Assembly (NCBI RefSeq): GCF_011074885.1
Contig: NC_054689.1
Location: forward strand, 744,001 to 808,000
DNA: 64,000 nt
From: Brettanomyces bruxellensis
Lineage: Eukaryota > Ascomycota > Pichiomycetes > Pichiales > Pichiaceae
Direction of reading: 5' to 3'
Shown here one piece after another: positions 40,149 through 53,547 of this stretch (positions are counted from its first letter, which is position 1; the number at the start of each line of letters is the position of its first letter). The notes beneath the pieces are model-generated. The model saw only the letters and a program-made list of their open reading frames with translations, was not told the origin of the DNA and did no database searches. The translations under genes were made by a program, and so were the position numbers.

Positions 40149-42999
40149 ACTATTTTAAGCTCTATATCAATTACTGCTGTCTAAATAGTCTTCCATTAAT
40201 TTTGCTACATCCAAAGTAAATACTTTCGAACTGCTAAGCCGGTCTTTTTTTTGTGCGATGAGTTCATGTTCATTTCACTTTTCCCCAGAGAAATTTATTT
40301 CGTCCTGAACAACCCAACACCAGCTGAGAAGTTCAGCTTGATGACAGTCCGAAAATAAAATAAGAAAATAAATTAATTATAAAAGATGATAGTCCCGTCT
40401 ATAGTCTCAAAACTAATATCAGTCGTGGTTTTCTGATAAGACAACTTAGATATATTATCACTAAATTCCTTAGTTAGTTCGTTAGTTTCTTATCTTCAAT
40501 AAACCTATTCACATCACGTAGAAGTTTCAAAGTCACTGACAAGGACCATCTTTATATAGTCCTACGATTACTTTTACTTTTTACATTCACAAATAAGATT
40601 CTCTCTAATTTCTATTATCAGAACATTCTAGATGTCAGTTAGCGTCTTTCGACATGACACATAATCTTTAATATTGTTTGCCTTCGTTTGCCCTCAATAC
40701 TAAAGTCGTATCTATATCCTGCTAAACTAGTTACCAGAAGATTCTTTAGAAATCTCGAAATCCTTATTTGTAGCACAGCCTTAATTTAAGTTTTCTGAGC
40801 ACAACTCTCAACAGAATCAAACTGTAATTTACGTTCGAAATACAAATATAAAAAGAAAACGGGTTTAAATGTACAAGGAAGGCAATAAAGCTTTTGTATA
40901 GATGTATTATAATTTATGTGTTACAATGAACTTATATGGTTTGTAATTCTCATGGTGCATGAGAAAAAATTCATTGAAGGAAAAGATCTCAATTTGGGTT
41001 TGGAAGCTCGAAAGGGAAAACTTGATACAATAAAAAATTTCAGATTCTCAATTTTCTCCATAAAGAAATTATATCGCCGATCAAATTGTTTGGTAGTGCA
41101 GCAAATAGAGCATAAAAAGGACAAACGGTATTTGTTAATGAACGGTGATATTTTTTATCAAACATGATTTGACAAGAATGATAAAAAATAATACTAGTTA
41201 ATGAATACCAAGAATGCTTTTAGGGAACAATTATCTGACATTAGCATAATTGGGAGAGAAAAAAAAAAAAGCGTTTTTTTCGATTATTCCTTTTTTCCCT
41301 TGTTTGCATAGCTCAACAATTTCCTTCGATATTGTTCATAATGAGGAATGACTGCTTGAAATGTAATTTTATCTGATGCATTATTGCATTTCTACCCCAT
41401 TTTGGCAATTGCTTTGTTTGGTTTGTTTTGCAAATTTCTGCTTTTTTTTTTTTTTTTTTTTGCAATTTTATTATTTCTTATTTGCTAACGTAACGACATT
41501 TATTTCATTGAATGTATGTCACAGGCTCAAAGCTTTTTTAAGAAACATCCATCAACCTAGTCCCCAAGAATCATCCATCGACTTGGTTTCGAAGAATTAA
41601 AACCATTTCACCATTTGTTGCATGTAAAATATGAATTAAATTCATGTTTAAAAACCAAAATGTCAAGCAAAGTAGTGTAATCTCTGGAGTTCATTCGCAT
41701 TTCTAGGTCTTTGGAAAACAAAATTCAGTGATCTATGACATGCTATAAAAACATGTTGAAAACAGCAATTCACTTTGCGTACTTTAATACCGGGTTTTTA
41801 CCAAGTCAACGAACACTTAAAGTACATTTTCAGACATCCACAATAAGCAATTAGGTGATTGAATATTTACACAAGGTATTCAAAGAAAAATGAACAGCTT
41901 CCATTTCACTTCGAGCCATTTGGATGTTAAAATTCTCCTACTCCATCAATGATTGCAGTTTGCATGTACGAGAACAACCTCAACGGCTTTTCCTACATCG
42001 ACAAAAGCGGGTGGAAGATGTCTCAATTAAAACATGGTGGCATTTTTTGCTTGAAGGTAGCATTTATTGCTAGTGGGGGAAAGATGCATTTGAAAAAAGC
42101 AGAATATGACCAAATATATTCATTCTATGTAATTACGAAGTGGCAAACAGCTGGTAATGAAAGGATGGCTATGGACACATAAGTTTGAAAATATACCCGG
42201 AGATGTTTTGTTCTATCTGAATTGTCCAATATGAAAGGAAGGGGGGTGCTGATCACATTAGTACTCCGAAGAAGCAGTACGGTTAAAGAGAATATTGGTG
42301 CATGAGTAACTCCAAGCATATGCTGCAGGCATAACCAACATAGTGTAAGTGTGAATGCGGGTAATCCTGCTGGAATTATAGAGGCAGGAAAATGAAAACA
42401 GGTTATGGGTTGCAAATTGAAAGAATGGACTGGTAGCGCACAAGGAAAAATCTACAAGTTGAGTAAGGAGAGCTGATGCAAAGAGCTGATGCAAATTGCC
42501 TTTCGTGCGTCTATTATAGAGGAGCGGTTGCAGGTTGTAAGCAGCTGGAGCAGCATGATTATTTTGGAGGTAATTAAGTATAAATTGAAAGAGTGCAGAC
42601 AAACAGCAGTAAGATATGATATACACATTGAAAACTGGACGTAATTGTAACAAGGAAAATCAAATTAAGTAGTACAAAAATAAAGAGACACGGTATAGTG
42701 GGCAGCACGGACTGCATTGTAAGAGAGGAAGAGTATGCATGTATGAGATAGGAAGAGTGAAACGCGAATGTAAAGAAAAGAAAATCAGAAGAGATGAGTA
42801 TCAAGCAGAAGCAGATGAACAATACCGCGTGAAAATAGAACGAGACGAGTTGCCTATAGGATGAAACCATGGGCGGTGTAATTATTGCAATGGTGGCTGG
42901 TAGTAGTACATAGAGACTGGTGAAAATGCGGGAAGAGAATAGCATAATGTAGTATTAGGAAGAAAAGTAAAAAAGTGTCACATTGTCACTCAGGGTATG
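40149..42999. other. Long gene-poor region between MRPS17 and the C2H2 factor
   Basis: About 2.85 kb without a supported gene. It contains A12 at 41263 and T18 near 41443. From about 42170 to 42970 the plus strand is strongly purine-rich. Short ORFs here (for example 41949-42182) have no conserved features. A long 3' UTR or an unannotated RNA cannot be excluded. Confidence 0.5.
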
Positions 43000-44471
43000 T
43001 CAGTGCTCAGTTCTGGCGGCTTTTGCGTCTGCAGCGTAGTCCAATAAAGCCTTTTTCCCGTTCTTTTCGGCAGCTGCCTCCTTCTTGGGCTGCCGAGAAT
43101 CCTTATTCCGGATCTTCTTCCGGCGTTCCTCACGCCTGTGAATCAGCATGTGGCGAAGCATATTGGAGCGGACGGAAAACCGTTTGCCGCAGTTTTTCCA
43201 CTCGCATACAAAGGGCTTCTCCCCCGTGTGCGTGTGCATGTGAATACGCAGCCCAGAAGGACGGTTGAACACTTTATGGCAAATGGAGCAGCTTCTATTT
43301 TTCCTGGAGGTGGTAGATCTTCTTTTTGAGATGGTTCTTGGTCTTTCGGCCACGGCCGGGGTGCCGGAGGGCGGGACGACGACTCTTTGCAGGCCGCCGG
43401 GCACCAGGCCACCGGGGTAAACGTTTCCGCGGCCCACGTAGAGCGGAGAGGCGTATCCTGGCTGCACCGGGGGCTGCCCGGTGTAGGCGTAGTAGGGTCC
43501 GGGGCAGCCCCGTAGGCCACGGGGTGCATGTACGGCCCATCTGCCCCGTATGGCTGGTACGGGTACGGCGAAAGCTGCCGGGACTGGTACGAGTGCTGGA
43601 TTGGCGAAGTTCGCAGTTGTGTTTGAGATGTGGACGAGGCTCGGGTGATCGGAAAGCTGGTGATCGGCCTCTGGGCCGAAACTGCCGGCTGTGTGTTCAC
43701 AGATGCAACCGACAGTTTTGATTCCGAGCGTTGCAGATTGTTGACATGCTTTCCGTCAATACTAGGCACGGGTTCGGATCCTGGCTTGCGGACTATGCTG
43801 CGAAAAGGCACGCCTGCCGAGGAAATACCGAGGGATTGCTCCGAGTATCTTCTTGCAGGCAGAGCTCCATATACCATCTGTCCGGGGGCAGGGTATGGAG
43901 GGGGTGGGAGAACCGGGACTCCGTAGTTGTAGGTGTACGGAGTTCTGTACGGTACCACCATCTGTGGTTGCAAGTATTGCTGCTGGGGTTGGAATTGCAG
44001 CTGCAGTAGCTGAGATGATGATTGTTGCATTGGTTGTGATTGTTGCACTGGCTGTGATTGTTGCACCGGCTGTGATTGTTGCATTGGTTGTGATTGTTGC
44101 ACTGGCTGTGATTGTTGCACTGGCTGTGATTGTTGCACCGGCTGTGATTGTTGCATTGGTTGTGATTGTTGCACTGGTTGTGATTGTTGCACTGGCTGTA
44201 ATTGTGGTATCGGCTGTGATTGCTGCATCAACCGTGCCTGCTGCCTTGCTTGCAATTCTAACGGCTTTGCTACTTGACGTTCTCGCTCTTGCTGCATCTG
44301 CTGCATCCTTACACTAACCGGAATCGGTGGCTGTGACATCGGAAGTGGCAATGTGTGTGGCTGGTGACTGCTGTAACCGGCTTGGAGCATATTTGAGTAC
44401 GGTGGATCGTGATTCTCGGGTTGCTGATAATTTCTGTCTTTACAAAAACTTCGTTTGTGCTGCTTATCCAT
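43000..44471 (-). CDS. C2H2 zinc-finger transcription factor, Gln-rich (apparent frameshift near 43502)
   Basis: Two minus-strand frames carry one protein. The N-terminal frame runs from the first ATG (44471). It is rich in Gln, Pro and Tyr, with about 11 copies of a six-residue QQSQP(V/M) unit. The second frame (to 43000) has two C2H2 fingers of the CSICHKVFNRPSGLRIHMHTH and CEWKNCGKRFSVRSNMLRHMLIH type, then a basic tail. The frames join if one base is added, most simply in the CCCC of minus strand at 43504-43501, giving AYGAAPGPYYAYTGQPP. Fingers plus a Gln-rich activator are typical of fungal regulators. I cannot name the orthologue. Confidence 0.8.
44028..44230 (-). repeat. 18-nt coding repeat (QQSQPV/M), about 11 copies
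   Basis: On the coding minus strand an 18-nt unit encodes PVQQSQ or PMQQSQ. Copies are almost identical, with a 36-54-nt higher-order pattern of V and M variants. Confidence 0.9.
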
Positions 44472-45916
44472 CACATCCACATGTGAACAGAATACACGCT
44501 TGTCGATGGTCTAATATGCACTGGCTGTGTTGATAACTGTGATCAAGCTTGTGCTAACACTTATGCTAACGCTTATGCCTATCAACTAACCTTAAGATAT
44601 GTTCTATACTAATCTTCAGTAATGTTCTATAACTGCCGTCAATATTCAGAAATGATAGTCCCAGAACAGTATTTGGACCTTGAAATCAGTTCTAAAGTGT
44701 GATCCTGGGGAACCAAATATGGACAATGATGCAATGCAGTATGAGTATGCAATTGGAAGTGTGAAAAATCCCAAATCGCCAATTGGCACAGTTGAACTAA
44801 AACAAGAGAAAGGTGCAATGGAGTCCAAATGTGACAATTGCAGAAAAAAGATGTATTTGCTAAATGGAAAAATGATAGACGCTGCTTAGATATGCAATAG
44901 CGGAAGAGACAGAAAAAAAACAGGCAGCAAACAAAAAGGGGAAAGATTAGCGGAAGGTGAGGATTGGGTGCGATGTAGAATGCATATATTACCAACTCAT
45001 ATGTGGGAGTGTAAAGGAGAAAAAGGAAGAAAAAGCAGAAAATGTGTGAAGATAGGTAAGGAACGGGAAAAACGGTAATTTTTCGAAATACATTTTATAA
45101 AAAAAAACGGCTTTTAGTGCTCTTAAGTATGTGGCTGTTTGTTTATTGGGTCGCGGATAAAGTACCAGAAGAAAGAAAGAAATTAGACGATCAGGGCAGT
45201 GAAGGTAAGAGAGCGAACCAAAAAAAGACAAACGGCGAGAAGTTGGGAATTCCGAAAACAGAAAAAGCAAGAGGGGCAGAATGGGAATGGGGCATTCGAA
45301 AGGGGAAATTGACCAGGTGAAAATTGACAAAAGAAACGAGATAAATGCATTTGTGCGCCGATGCAGATTAATGCCATCCTGCTTTGTCCATGCCTGAGAT
45401 TCTCGCGCTCAATGTACAAATTATTTGATCTTTTACCGGCACAATAGCATTATTTCGCTGCTAATTTCTTTTCTCAAATCAACAGATTTCCATTCACAGT
45501 TTTTTAAGGAAAATTCCATTCTCACCCTCCGGCTAACCTCATTGTTCTAGCCGATATTGGCTTAATAAAACTTCAGTAGGCGGCACCTGGGCGTTAGAAG
45601 GTCAGCACTCATTCAGCATGTACATATATGAATAATAAATAGGTGAGGTAGTGGACCGGCTGGCTATTTTACTTTTATTTTAAATTCTTATTGAAACAAC
45701 AACACAAGGGCATAAAAAGAATACATAAATGCTATTCACACATTATTTTGAATGTATCCCCGCAATGCAAACGCGCCGCAATACATCTTAGGTAGCGAAC
45801 ACCGCAATGGGCGCCCGCAAAGGGCCCGCAAAGCGCTTCAACCAATTAATGATCTGTTTTTTATTTTTTATTTTTTTTTGCAAATATGCGGCAATAATTT
45901 TTGCTTCCCTGGGTAA

Positions 45917-45967
45917 TTAATTCTCCTTGACCCTGGTATCATCCTTAACACCGAAGAATGCAGGAAC
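45917..45967 (-). other. Possible last exon of an unidentified spliced minus-strand gene
   Basis: On the minus strand a 13-T tract and acceptor CAG (45970-45968) precede a 16-codon frame ending TAA: VPAFFGVKDDTRVKEN. Its composition is unlike the AT-rich flanks. A TCTAAT sequence about 27 nt upstream could be the branch site. A possible upstream exon is the frame at 46142-46327 with one hydrophobic segment, but no canonical donor was found. It could be the tail of a small mitochondrial or membrane protein. Confidence 0.3.
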
Positions 45968-46033
45968 CTGGGTTAGGGAAAAAGAAAAAAAAAAAAATTA
46001 GACAATCTGACATCATCGTTTCATAAATTGCTA

Positions 46034-46080
46034 CGGGTGCATCTGCGCATACCACACCCAAAAGTAGCGCAGCGCACCCG
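46034..46080. other. Strong GC-rich hairpin (13 bp) in the gene desert
   Basis: Arms 46034-46040/46074-46080 (CGGGTGC/GCACCCG) and 46043-46048/46067-46072 (CTGCGC/GCGCAG) pair perfectly around an AT/C internal loop, with an 18-nt loop. The flank to 46200 is also GC-rich and conserved-looking. This suggests a structured RNA on either strand, or a coding exon remnant. Confidence 0.5.
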
Positions 46081-47951
46081 CAAACCGAAGTTAAGATCAA
46101 CCGGAAGATCCCGCGGAGCAGAGACCCGACTAGAGATTTAATCAGTGGGTAATGAGCGCGTGAGACCCCATGCGCCAGATGATGGTTCGGTCCCGCGTCT
46201 GAGAGTACACATAAAAAATGGCTAAAAATAAAACAGACAGGCTGAATAAGCAAGCACCACGCACAGTATTCAAATTAATTTGACCTAACTGCGGGTTAAC
46301 ATCCGCGGGTTGTCCCCGTATAGCCATTTTGTTTGCTTTGTTATCTCTTGTACGATTCAACAGTTTTTTTTTTTTCTTCTTTCATGCTTTTTTTTTTGTT
46401 TCACCTGCCATTTCTTTATTTTCCGTTTTGCATTTTGCCAATGCCTTGGGTTACGTTTTGCTTGATTTGATTTTATTTTCTTTTTTCCTCATTCCTCGAT
46501 TCCCCAATTCCACTTCTTCTTCCCCTTTCGTGTCTCTATATTTATTTTCCATTCTTCTTGTGGTGAATATTTTTTTTTCTCGATTCTCCAAGTATGTGTG
46601 TATTTTCCGGCTGGGCATCAATCAATCAATGTTTATTAGACGCCTAATATTATTCCCAATCGGCAGCCTACTTCACTAATTCATTATTGCTTACCGTCTT
46701 GCCTAGACTGAAGATCTGTCTTTGATTATTCTTCCTACGCAAATCGTATCACATTACTTTTCAGCACTTGAAATTATCCGTTATTCACGAATTCTTCGTT
46801 ATGTAAACATCGTATGATTATTCTAAGCCAACATACCGATACCCCTGATCGGCATCCTCTCCCCTGCAGCCTTTTCCTGAAACAGACTATCCTTTAATTT
46901 CTTGATGAAAACGAAAAATTTCACATTTCTCTTCACCGGCGGGATTCTCCCTCTTGCATCAATAATTGCGTAAACACCATGACATAATTTATGATTACCA
47001 TTTACCCCTTTTACATTCTTCTTCGCACAATTGATTTTACTGCATACTCCGATCTTCCTTCATGTAACAACACCAATTCAGAAACTTTCACTCTGCTCAT
47101 CTTTACAAAACTATCTCCCACACACTATCTGTTCAATCCAAGCCCATTTCAACAATTGCGCGTTTATTGATCATACCGTGGATCACTTATTCATCACTGT
47201 GTACTGCTGCTTTTTTCTCTTTATATTTTCGATCGTAGGTGAATACGAGTTGCTGCCTATTTCGTTGCATTTCTTATTTTTCCATTTTTCATTCCTTACT
47301 TATCCATATTTCCTTCTCACCTATCCGTATTTCATTTATATTTTCCCATTTTCCTCTTTGTTTTTCATTCTTTTCAGTTAATCTTCGTTTTTCATTCTTT
47401 TCATTCAATTTTTCAATTCTTCATTTTTTGTTTGTTCATTTTTCTTTTTAGTCTCTACTACTCATATCGGTTATTTGTTTACTTCCCTACGCACCATTCT
47501 GCTTTTATTTGTTCGTAATGCCCTTCTATTTTTTGTTGTAAGATCTCGCTGTAAAAAGTTCTTCTCCAGTCATCTTTTAAGTCCGATCCGTACCATTCCC
47601 GTAGTTTATCCGCAATAATTTTCGGTTATGATTGTGTGGCTTGTCATTTTACAACTATTCATTTTTAACTTTTTTGCTTTGCATGTGTTCTTCGTTTTCA
47701 TCCTTTGTATCCATTTTTAATAACCCTCGTATCTATTCCTTATATTCCTTATCTATTCTTCATATCCACCGTTTTATAGTTTTGACCCCCACGCTTTAAA
47801 AATAACTTTTAGTGCTGCGGATGATTCCAAAACTGAAACTTGTGGACGTATGTGGAAAAAAAAAGGTGAAAAAAAAAAACGGCAAACGAAAATCTTTTAA
47901 GTGTGCTGCACCTCCCAAAACGACACCTTAAATTTGTATAATCTTCACAGT

Positions 47952-48005
47952 TTTTAGCACAGACCCCTTCAAGGCAACTGGGCTGTGCCGTGCTAAAATT
48001 TTTTT
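47952..48005 (+). ncRNA. Possible ncRNA 3' end: bistable hairpin followed by T7
   Basis: TTTTAGCAC (47952-47960) and GTGCTAAAA (47990-47998) are perfect inverted repeats, directly followed by seven T. Inside, GCACAG-CCC (47957-47966) can instead pair with GGG-CTGTGC (47980-47988). The helix plus T-run resembles an RNA polymerase III 3' end. No A or B box was identified, so this is only suggestive. Confidence 0.3.
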
Positions 48006-48345
48006 CAAAAAGCTAAAATAGTGTCAGTGGTATACACGAGCCAAAACGCTTTACATATGAAAATGGAAACCATTAAAAAAATGCAAAAGGGAAAACGTAG
48101 TATGTATATGACGGAATTGTGTGAGTCTTTGCTTGGTTCGTATTATTAACAAAACTACCGTTACAGAAATTATCTTTATAATCTGTACAAAGTGGCAGTC
48201 TTCACAGGCCAAATATTACTTAACAGTATACATCCGTACATTAGTGAAGTTGAAAGGTGCATCCGTACATCTGGAAAGACTGAAGTTTTTTAATTTTTTT
48301 TCATGTTTATTATCTTTTTTATTTATTAATTTTTTTTTTTTTTTC

Positions 48346-48356
48346 AAAAATTTTCA
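48346..48356. promoter_or_regulatory. RRPE-like element upstream of NOG1
   Basis: On the minus strand this reads TGAAAATTTTT, one base off the ribosomal RNA processing element TGAAAAATTTT, about 90 bp before the NOG1 start. RRPE is common at ribosome biogenesis genes. The AT-rich context lowers confidence. Confidence 0.35.
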
Positions 48357-48444
48357 CCTCTATCTCTTGATTTCATAGATAAACCATAGTCTAACATTTC
48401 TTCCATAAGACGATCCTCCAATCAGAGAACGCTCGGAAATCAAG

Positions 48445-50378
48445 ATGCAACTCACGTGGAAGAACATCCCGGCTGTTCCAGAGGCCAATGACCTCTTGGA
48501 TATAGTGCTAAACCGCACGCAGCGTCAAACTCCTACCATTATTAGGCAGGGGTTCAAAATTACAAGAATTAGAGCATTCTACATGAGAAAGGTGAAGTTC
48601 ACAGCAGAGGGATTTGTTGAGAAGTTCGATGCGATTCTTCAGAGCTTCCCAAATATTAATGATCTACATCCGTTCCACAGAGACTTGATGGACACCTTGT
48701 ATGAGAAGAATCACTACAAGGTTTCATTGGCTTCCGTTTCCAAAGCAAAAACGTTGATTGAGAAAATCTCGAGGGACTATGTTCGTTTGTTGAAGTTTGG
48801 ACAGTCTTTATTCCAGTGTAAGGAGCTCAAGAGGGCAGGTCTCGGACGTATGGCGACAGTTGCGAAAAAGCTAAAGGACCCATTGGCATATTTGGAGCAG
48901 GTGAGGCAGCATTTGGGACGACTCCCGTCGATCGACCCAAGCACGAGAACTTTGGTGATTTGTGGATATCCAAACGTCGGTAAGTCGTCATTTTTGCGCT
49001 CAGTGACCAAGGCAGACGTCGATGTTCAACCGTACGCCTTCACAACAAAATCTTTGTATGTGGGTCACTTCGACTACAAGTATCTTCGTTTTCAGGTTAT
49101 AGATACGCCGGGAATTTTGGACCGGCCGACCGAGGAGATGAACAACATAGAGATGCAGTCAATTTATGCGATTGCACACTTGAGATCGTGCATTTTGTAC
49201 TTTATGGATCTTTCCGAGCAGTGCGGATTCTCGATTGAGGACCAGGTGAAGCTTTACAACTCCATCAAGCCGTTGTTTGCCAACAAATCGGTGTTGATTG
49301 TGGCGAACAAGGCCGATATTATACGTGTTGAGGACCTAGATGAGGACAGGCAGCAGCTAGTGAAGTCGATGCTCGATGTTCCGGGTGCCGAGTTGGTGCA
49401 GGCCTCATGCTACGACCAGGAAAACGTGATGCCAGTGAGAAATAAGGCCTGTGAGAAGTTACTCGCCTCAAGAATGGAGCAAAAGCTAAAAGGTGCTGCT
49501 AGAGTGAGCAGCGTTCTCAACAAAATCCACGTTTCCAAACCACAGCAAAGAGATGACGTCGAAAGACCGGCATACATTCCGGATGCTGTAAAGAGTGTCA
49601 AGAAGTACGATCTGGCCGATCCTGATAGGCCAAAGCTTGCAAGAGACATCGAGGTGGAAAACGGTGGCCCTGGTGTGTACAACGTGGATCTGAAGGCCAA
49701 GTATTTGCTTGAAGAGGACGAGTGGAAGAAAGATGTGATGCCGGAAGTTTTGGACGGCAAGAACGTGTACGACTACTTGGATCCGGACATCGCCGAGAAG
49801 CTACAGGCGCTCGAGAGGGAGGAGGAGCAGTTGGAGAAAGAAGGATTTTACGACTCGGATGACGAAGATGAGGCAAATGCGTACTTGAGCACTCCAGAGG
49901 CCCAGGAAATCCGCGAGAAGGCCGAGTGGATCAGAAATAAGCAAAAGACGATGATTAATGATGCCAGACAGAGGAAATCCCTCAACAACAGAGCTATATT
50001 GCCCCGGTCGAAGCTCACGAGGTCGTACAAGGACATGGAGAGCCCATGCACAAAGTTGGACACGATACTAGTGTGCTTTCTGCAAAGAAGGATTCCCAAC
50101 ACAGAGAGCCAAAGGTGTCTGGTGCCGATATTATGCGTGCATCAATGATTTCCGACGCCAATTCTTCGGCTTTGCAACCCGTTGGCAAGTCCGACAGGCT
50201 TCATGCTGGTGTTAACGATGGTATGTTGCGTTCGAAGGCCGAGAGAATCGCGAAATTGTCCAGAAGAGCCAGAAACTTGGATGCTCGTGTGGGTGAGTCT
50301 GACAGGAGAATCTATGACGAGATGCCAAAGCACTTGAATTCGGGTAAGCGTGGAATTGGTAAGACGCAGAGGCGTTAG
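48445..50378 (+). CDS. NOG1: Nog1 nucleolar GTPase, 60S biogenesis (apparent frameshift near 50043)
   Basis: Nog1 is an essential Obg-family GTPase bound to pre-60S particles; its C-terminal tail threads the exit tunnel. Restored length is about 644 aa (yeast 647). The N-terminal helical domain is followed by G1 GYPNVGKSS (about residue 174), G3 DTPG, and G4 NKAD. The first frame diverges after [10 protein letters not shown]. The C-terminus continues in a second frame, 50046-50378, as [11 protein letters not shown] and ends [12 protein letters not shown], the expected Nog1 tail. One missing base near the CCC at 50043-50045 explains the break. The first frame alone ends with unrelated sequence at 50148. 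Confidence 0.96.
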
Positions 50379-50632
50379 TGTGGGTTAGAAGTGTGCGTAC
50401 ATCATTCATCTTTCACCCTTCATCATTTATACTTCATGTTTCACCTCATCACTTACTTGCTGGCTTATCCAGCACTCCCCAATTGGGAGCCCGAGTGTAA
50501 TTGTTTAGTACCTGGTAATTATAAAATAAACTTTGTTAAAGTCAAGCGACGGAAGAAGGCAGCCGCCAGTCGAATCTATAGAGAAAGCTTCAAGTACAAA
50601 TTTAACATCTTACATGTCAGAATAATGCTACT

Positions 50633-53547
<2,915 letters not shown>

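Larger units (their letters stand above)
44472..48444. other. Gene desert between the C2H2 factor and NOG1 (about 4 kb)
   Basis: No conserved protein gene is seen. The plus strand is purine-rich at about 44660-45330 and pyrimidine-rich at about 46330-47790. A GC-rich structured patch lies at 46030-46200, with a possible short exon beside it, and a strong hairpin plus T-run at 47952-48005; these are listed separately. Confidence 0.55.

Noticed and set aside
42200..42970. Minus-strand ORFs of 96-131 codons
   Set aside because: They arise from pyrimidine-rich sequence (Leu, Ser and Phe-rich translations) without conserved features.
46095..46135. SRP RNA helix 8 (GGAGCAG motif)
   Set aside because: The GGAA loop is too far from GGAGCAG, and no Alu-domain motifs are visible.
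46036..46176. 5S rRNA gene or pseudogene
   Set aside because: AGTTAAG and AGTGGGTAA segments and a GGTGCAT/ATGCGCC end helix recall 5S, but it is about 20 nt too long, helix II does not pair, the strong 13-bp hairpin conflicts with the fold, and no T-run terminator follows closely.
46140..46200. tRNA gene (GGTTCGGTCCC resembles a B box)
   Set aside because: No 7-nt anticodon loop, no acceptor stem and no proper T-stem can be drawn on either strand.
5893..50060. Programmed -1 frameshifting in TTI1, the C2H2 factor and NOG1
   Set aside because: No slippery heptamer or downstream pseudoknot is seen at the junctions; a missing base at a G/C run is simpler.
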